Shown piece after piece: positions 59,956 to 64,000 of a stretch of 64,000 bases of DNA; the first letter of the stretch is position 1; the number at the start of each line of letters is the position of its first letter. The stretch is from JBDTSW01 sp051004675 (GTDB lineage Bacteria; Actinomycetota; Thermoleophilia; Solirubrobacterales; 70-9): assembly GCA_051004675.1 (NCBI GenBank), contig JBPCKC010000025.1, positions 1-64,000 of the forward strand, written 5' to 3'. The position numbers were made by a program, and so were the translations under genes. A model generated the notes under the pieces. That model was given only the letters and a program-made list of their open reading frames with translations. It was not told where the DNA came from and did no database searches.

Positions 59956-60603
59956 CTAGGCCAGGGCCGGAATCAGCGCGTCCAGAACCCGAGCGAGCTG
60001 ATCGCGGTTGGCGGCCTGGCCCCTCTCGAGCTCCCCGATGGTGAGCTTGGCGTCCCCGACGCCGTTTGCGTAGTTGACGACCACGCAAACCGCCGCGTAC
60101 GAAAGGCCCAGCTCAGCCGCGACCACGCACTCGGACGCGATCGTCATCCCGATCACGTCGGCGTCGCGGGCAGCAAGGCGCACCTCCGCCGGGGTCTCCA
60201 ACCGCGGCCCCAGCGCCTGCCAGTAGACGCCGCCGTCGACCAGGGGCGGCTCGGCCTGGCCGGCCCATTCCTCAATGACCCGCGCCCGCCAATCGGCGTC
60301 GAAGCCGATCACCTGGTGCGCCTCCCTGCCCTCCAGCGTGGTGAGCGGCGCCTGGAGTGAGATGAAATCGTCCGGACTGAGGAACGTGCCGGGACCGTAC
60401 TGCGGCTGCAGCCCGCCGACGGACGCGATCCCCAGCACGCGGTCGCACCCCGCCTCCGCGAGCCGGCGCATGTTCGCCTGGTGATCGATCAGGTGGGGCA
60501 ACGTGTAGCCGCGCTCACCGTGGCGGTCGATTGCCGTCCACTCAACGCCCCCGAGGTCGATCCCCTCGGTCGCGTTGCCGCCTGCGATTCCTAGGCGGGC
60601 CAT
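59956..60603 (-). CDS. MTAP-family purine nucleoside phosphorylase
   Basis: A 215-residue phosphorylase of the MTAP/PNP family. Motifs: YTLPHLIDHQANMRRLAEAG, GPRLETPAEVRLAARD (substrate-binding), DVIGMTIASECVVAAELGLS, and VNYANGVGD. It is shorter than canonical MTAP (about 240-280), mainly at the N-terminus. In Pseudomonas, a related enzyme acts on methylthioinosine after MtaD; the presence of an MtaD gene nearby fits this. Starts ATG; no -10 box with the usual spacing and no ribosome site, so the start is less sure. Ends 2 bp from the convergent carboxyltransferase gene. Confidence 0.87.
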   Translation of the reverse strand: MARLGIAGGNATEGIDLGGVEWTAIDRHGERGYTLPHLIDHQANMRRLAEAGCDRVLGIASVGGLQPQYGPGTFLSPDDFISLQAPLTTLEGREAHQVIGFDADWRARVIEEWAGQAEPPLVDGGVYWQALGPRLETPAEVRLAARDADVIGMTIASECVVAAELGLSYAAVCVVVNYANGVGDAKLTIGELERGQAANRDQLARVLDALIPALA

Positions 60604-60610
60604 GGTTCGG

Positions 60611-61510
60611 CTAGCAACTCTTCGGCTGCGGGTCCTTCTTGAGGTCGCGACTGACCTTCTCCTCCGAGTTCTTGCCAGGGCCGCAGTCGAGCCTCTCGTC
60701 CCGCCTGCCGTCCTTGGCCTTCAGCACGTCGATCCCGGAGCCGCCGAGGAGGCGATCCTTGTCCGGACCCGGCGGCGCAGCGCCGTCGAGGAGGTCGGCG
60801 CCGCCCGCACCCCGGAGCACATCGGCGCCAAAGTAACCGCCCATCTCGTCGGGCCCGTCGCCACCGGTTGCGTGATCGATGTCGGGGCCGCCGAAATAGG
60901 TCAGAGGCTCCGTCACCGGGTCTCCCGCGAACGAGCTGCCCTGCGCGGTGAAGACGTTGTCCCCGGCTTGGGGCTGCATGTCGTAGGCCTCGACGCCCGC
61001 GACCTCGATGTCAACGTCGCCGAAGAGCGAGCCCGGGTTCCAATCGAGGCCGAGCGTGCCGAGCACCCAGTTGTTTGGATTCGAGAGGCCCCCATCGGCG
61101 ACATGGAAGAGGTCATCGCCCGTTCCGAGGTCAACTTCGATCTCCACTTCGCCGGGACTCAGGGGCTCATCGGTGAAGCCCGGCGCGAAAGCGGCGGGCT
61201 TGTTGACGCTGAAGGTCGTCGGCTCGGGGTCGGCGTGGTCGACCACGACCGTGTCGGTGTTGGCGGGAGTCGCGCCGGGGCCCGAGCAGCCGACGAGGCT
61301 GGAGCCATTGCCAGCGAGGTGGTTGACCGTGATCGCCGCAGGGCTGGCGCTGACGTTCGTCCCAACGTCCGGGTCGCCGCCGGCCGACAGGATGCGGGTC
61401 CCGGCGTCGAACGAACAGGTCGTTGCGGCAGAGGCGAGCGTCACGGGCAAGAACGTCACCGCCGCGATCACGGCCGTCGCGAGAAGCGCCCCGCCCCCTC
61501 TGCCAAGCAT
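60611..61510 (-). CDS. Secreted RTX-like calcium-binding protein
   Basis: A 299-residue secreted protein. Signal peptide (LLATAVIAAVTFLPVTLASA), a beta-rich first half with Asp/Gly segments (VEIEVDLGTGDDLFHVADGG), then GGPDIDHATGGDGPDEMGGY, FGADVLRGAGGADLLDG and LLGGSGIDVLKAKDG, which are RTX/hemolysin-type nonapeptide Ca2+ loops. Ends with a Cys. Role unknown; may be a surface adhesin or matrix protein. TACCAT (61518-61523) is 7 nt upstream of the ATG. Confidence 0.87.
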   Translation of the reverse strand: MLGRGGGALLATAVIAAVTFLPVTLASAATTCSFDAGTRILSAGGDPDVGTNVSASPAAITVNHLAGNGSSLVGCSGPGATPANTDTVVVDHADPEPTTFSVNKPAAFAPGFTDEPLSPGEVEIEVDLGTGDDLFHVADGGLSNPNNWVLGTLGLDWNPGSLFGDVDIEVAGVEAYDMQPQAGDNVFTAQGSSFAGDPVTEPLTYFGGPDIDHATGGDGPDEMGGYFGADVLRGAGGADLLDGAAPPGPDKDRLLGGSGIDVLKAKDGRRDERLDCGPGKNSEEKVSRDLKKDPQPKSC

Positions 61511-61526
61511 GTGCGAAATGGTACCG

Positions 61527-63065
61527 CTAGGCGGGCGTGACCGGGTTGCGCCGCTCCGTGAAGTGGCGGTCCTTGCCCTCGGCGAAGGCCAGGCGCCGAA
61601 TCAGCTCCGTTCGCAGGTCGTCGGGCTCGATCACGGCGTCCACCACCAGCTCGGAAGCCAGGTGCAGGATGTCGATGTCGGCGGAGTACTCCTCGCGCTT
61701 GGCGCGGATGAACTCCTCGCGCTCGGCCTCGTCGTCGATGGCCTGGATCTGGTTCAAGAAGACGGCGTTCACCGCGGCCTCGGGCCCCATCACCGCGATC
61801 GAGGCAGAAGGCAGCGCGATGCAGCAGTCGGGGTCGAACGCCGGGCCCGCCATCGCGTAGAGGCCCGCCCCGTAGGCCTTACGGACGATCACGGAGAGCT
61901 TGGGCACGGTCGCCTCGGAGACCGCCGAGATCATCTTGGCGCCATGGCGGATGATCCCCTGGCGCTCGACGTCGGTGCCGATCATGAAGCCGGGGACGTC
62001 GGCCAGGAACACCAGCGGTACGTTGAACGCGTTGCAGGACATGATGAACCGCGCTGCCTTGTCGGCCGAGTCCACGAACAGCACACCGCCCTTGAACTTG
62101 GGCTGGTTGGCGACGATGCCGACGACGCGCCCGTCGAGGCGCGCGTAACCGACCACCAGCTCCTTAGCCCAGCGCGCGTGGACCTCGCAGAAGGAGCCGC
62201 CGTCGCACAGCGCGTCGATCAGCTCCTTGATGTCGAACGGCGTCTTCTCGTCTGCCGGGACGATCTCCGATACCCCCCGCTCGGCGCTGGGCTCGGCCGG
62301 CGGCGCGGGCGGGGGCGTCTCGCGCCAGCTTGCGGGCATGTAGGAGAGGTAGCGGCGGGCGACGTCGATTGCGTCCTCGTCCGTCTTCGCGAGGAAGTGC
62401 CCGCAGCCCGAGACGCCGGTGTGCATCTTCGCCCCGCCCATCTCCTCCAGGCTGACCTTCTCACCGATGACCATCTCGGCCATCCGGGGTGAGCCGAGGT
62501 ACATCGACGCGTTGCCCTCGCGCATGATCACGACGTCGCAGAAAGCGGGGATGTAGGCGCCGCCCGCGGCCGAGGGCCCGAACAGAACGCAGACCTGGGG
62601 CACCCGGCCCGACATCCGCACCTCGTTGTGGAAGATCCGCCCCGCGCCGCGGCGGCCGGGGAACATCCGGACCTGGTCGGTGATCCTGGCCCCGGCGGAG
62701 TCGACCATGTAGACCATCGGGACCTCGAGCGACAGCGCCCGCTCCTGGATCCGCAGGATCTTCTCGACGGTCTTCGGCCCCCAGGACCCGGCCTTGACCG
62801 TCGGATCGTTGGCCATCAGCGCCACCTTGCGGCCCCCGATCAGCGCCAGTCCCGTAACCACGCCGTCGGCGCCCAGCCCCTCCTGCTCCCAGTTCGCCAG
62901 CAGCGCCTCCTCTGCGAAGGACTCGGCGTCGACCAGGCGGGCGACCCGGTCGCGGACGGGCAGCTTGCCCTGCTCCGCGGTCTTGGCCTGATGGCGCTCG
63001 GGACCGCCCGCGAGCGCCGCCTCGAGCGCCCGATCGAACCCGGTTTCCTCGGTGGTCTCGCTCAT
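61527..63065 (-). CDS. Acyl-CoA carboxylase beta subunit (carboxyltransferase)
   Basis: A 512-residue carboxyltransferase of the propionyl/acetyl-CoA carboxylase type. Motifs: HQAKTAEQGKLPVRDRVARL, YMVDSAGARITDQVRMFPGR, FGPSAAGGAYIPAF, and in the second lobe GIVANQPKFKGGVLFVDSAD, LADVPGFMIGTDVERQG and RKAYGAGLYAMAGPAF. It transfers a carboxyl group from biotin to acyl-CoA. ATG 63065 with TAGACT (63073-63078) 7 nt upstream. It is the second such gene here, after that at 58271. Confidence 0.93.
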   Translation of the reverse strand: MSETTEETGFDRALEAALAGGPERHQAKTAEQGKLPVRDRVARLVDAESFAEEALLANWEQEGLGADGVVTGLALIGGRKVALMANDPTVKAGSWGPKTVEKILRIQERALSLEVPMVYMVDSAGARITDQVRMFPGRRGAGRIFHNEVRMSGRVPQVCVLFGPSAAGGAYIPAFCDVVIMREGNASMYLGSPRMAEMVIGEKVSLEEMGGAKMHTGVSGCGHFLAKTDEDAIDVARRYLSYMPASWRETPPPAPPAEPSAERGVSEIVPADEKTPFDIKELIDALCDGGSFCEVHARWAKELVVGYARLDGRVVGIVANQPKFKGGVLFVDSADKAARFIMSCNAFNVPLVFLADVPGFMIGTDVERQGIIRHGAKMISAVSEATVPKLSVIVRKAYGAGLYAMAGPAFDPDCCIALPSASIAVMGPEAAVNAVFLNQIQAIDDEAEREEFIRAKREEYSADIDILHLASELVVDAVIEPDDLRTELIRRLAFAEGKDRHFTERRNPVTPA

Positions 63066-63135
63066 GGGCCGCAGTCTAGGCCGAGGTGTGCCCGGCTTCG
63101 GGCCCGTCTCGTCGGCCCCGCCGCGTCTGGAGGCC

Positions 63136-64000
63136 CTACCGGGCCTCGGAGTCCTCGAGCTCGTACTCGGAGTCCTCGAGCTCGGGCCCGGAGTCCTCGA
63201 GCTCCGCCTCGGGGCCCTCGAGGTCGTCCTCGTCGTCCTCGTACTCGGAGTCCTCGAGCTCGTACTCCTCGTCCTCGAGGGCCTCCTCGGCCTCCAGCGC
63301 GGAGAACTCACGGGTGTCGTCGGACTCGGGTATCGCAACCTCGTCGCCCGGCTCGTAATCGCTCTCCGTGCCCACCAGCTGGCTCGAGAGGCGCTGCATA
63401 TCGGCGATCACGGCGTCACGCCGGTCGGACAGGTCGGCGATCACTTTCTCGATCTCACCCTTGCGCAGGTTCGCCTCGTCCACCATCTGCCGGGCGCGAG
63501 TCTCGGCGGCGCGGAGCTTGGCCGCCACCTCCTCGTCGACCTCGGCGCGCTCGGCTTCCGCGTAAGCGTCGGCGTCTTCGCGGATGGTCGCCGCCTCCGC
63601 TTTCGCCTCGTTTGGCACCCGCGCGGCGTAGGAATCGGCCTCCCCCCGCACCTCGGCGGCGTAGTCGTCGGCCTCGATGTGCGCGCGCTCGGAGTAGGCG
63701 TCGGCCTCCCCGCGAAGCCCGCTGGCGTATCGCTCGGCGGCCTCCCGCTCCTCCGTAAGCCCCACCTCGGCGTCCGCCCGAATCGCCTCCGCCGCGTCGT
63801 GAGCGTCCGTCAGGATGCGGCCGGTCAGCTCGCCGATCCGCTCCAACTCGGCTCTTACGACCTCCCCCCGGGCGTCGTCGGTGCCGCCCGTCTCCAGCCA
63901 GTCCGTGAGCTTGACGAGGAACCGATCCACCTCGCGCTTGTCGTAGCCACGACGGCCGACCGAAAAGGTCGCGGTCCGGATGCGCTCGATCGAGTCCTTG
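63136..64000 (-). CDS. DivIVA-like coiled-coil protein, 5' truncated by window edge
   Basis: The frame is open to the end of the window, so the start is missing. The first visible residues FSVGRRGYDKREVDRFL match the DivIVA N-terminal signature (GYxxxxVDxFL), which binds curved membrane. Then a long coiled coil (ERYASGLRGEADAYSERAHI, AEAATIREDADAYAEAERA, ARQMVDEANLRKGEIEKV) and a very acidic C-terminal tail of repeated LEDSEYELED-like units. DivIVA proteins organise the cell pole and septum; the acidic tail is unusual. End 70 bp from the carboxylase gene. Confidence 0.85.
   Translation of the reverse strand, partial: KDSIERIRTATFSVGRRGYDKREVDRFLVKLTDWLETGGTDDARGEVVRAELERIGELTGRILTDAHDAAEAIRADAEVGLTEEREAAERYASGLRGEADAYSERAHIEADDYAAEVRGEADSYAARVPNEAKAEAATIREDADAYAEAERAEVDEEVAAKLRAAETRARQMVDEANLRKGEIEKVIADLSDRRDAVIADMQRLSSQLVGTESDYEPGDEVAIPESDDTREFSALEAEEALEDEEYELEDSEYEDDEDDLEGPEAELEDSGPELEDSEYELEDSEAR

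Overview
The window is high-GC DNA (roughly 70% G+C by eye) packed with short-gap genes on both strands, and it looks like the chromosome of an actinobacterium. The mix points to class Thermoleophilia (Solirubrobacterales-like): two delta-60 propeller proteins, Ig-like cell-surface repeats, CAP-domain secreted proteins, a DivIVA-type protein, LexA with a GAAC-N4-GTTC box, and acyl-CoA metabolism. This assignment is inference from gene content. Many genes have a TANNNT -10 box only 5-9 nt upstream of their start codon, so leaderless transcription seems common.

Layout. 1-9.5 kb: end of a glycosyltransferase, an EamA transporter, a fatty-acid oxidation operon (acyl-CoA dehydrogenase, enoyl-CoA hydratase, 3-hydroxyacyl-CoA dehydrogenase), a class IV aminotransferase, a NUDIX hydrolase and a 172-bp palindrome. 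9.4-13.5 kb: OsmC, cobalamin adenosyltransferase and DUF1015, then a PII-Amt pair in which both proteins depart from the standard residues. 13.6-17.2 kb: an esterase-like hydrolase, a delta-60 protein, three tRNAs and a secreted protein. 17.2-18.6 kb: a decayed zone with fragments of a phage structural gene, an ECF sigma factor and a frameshifted DUF2294 gene. 18.8-22 kb: a divergent sulfur/persulfide module (ArsR-rhodanese fusion and DUF4395 against a persulfide-dioxygenase-like hydrolase and an MFS transporter). 22-25.4 kb: a membrane Ser/Thr kinase and small membrane or secreted proteins.

25.5-32.2 kb is a lower-GC defence island. It holds a tRNA-Ser 3' fragment, nested direct repeats, a HEPN-like ORF, an HNH-like zinc ORF, and a type III restriction-modification pair. 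32.3-41.5 kb carries cytochrome c maturation genes in two blocks (CcmG-CcmH; CcmE-CcmF-CcmI-like) separated by a delta-60/Ig surface protein and an SDR. SecG, a short solute-binding lipoprotein and three tandem SnoaL-like genes follow. 43.9-45.1 kb is a small prophage remnant next to tRNA-Leu. 45.2-49.1 kb holds lexA, RNase P RNA, a secreted Ig-like protein and an IS481-type element. 49.1-53.7 kb holds two CAP proteins, four tRNAs, an SRAP protein and a lipoprotein sulfatase.

53.7-64 kb is metabolic: M28 peptidase, acetoacetyl-CoA ligase, MTA/SAH deaminase with an MTAP-type phosphorylase (a possible methylthioinosine salvage route), two acyl-CoA carboxylase carboxyltransferases, an RTX-like secreted protein, and the start-less end of a DivIVA-like gene. 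Short elements bounded by GGGGTCAGA / TCTGACCCC lie at four places, three of them in frame inside coding sequences. No CRISPR array and no rRNA gene was seen.
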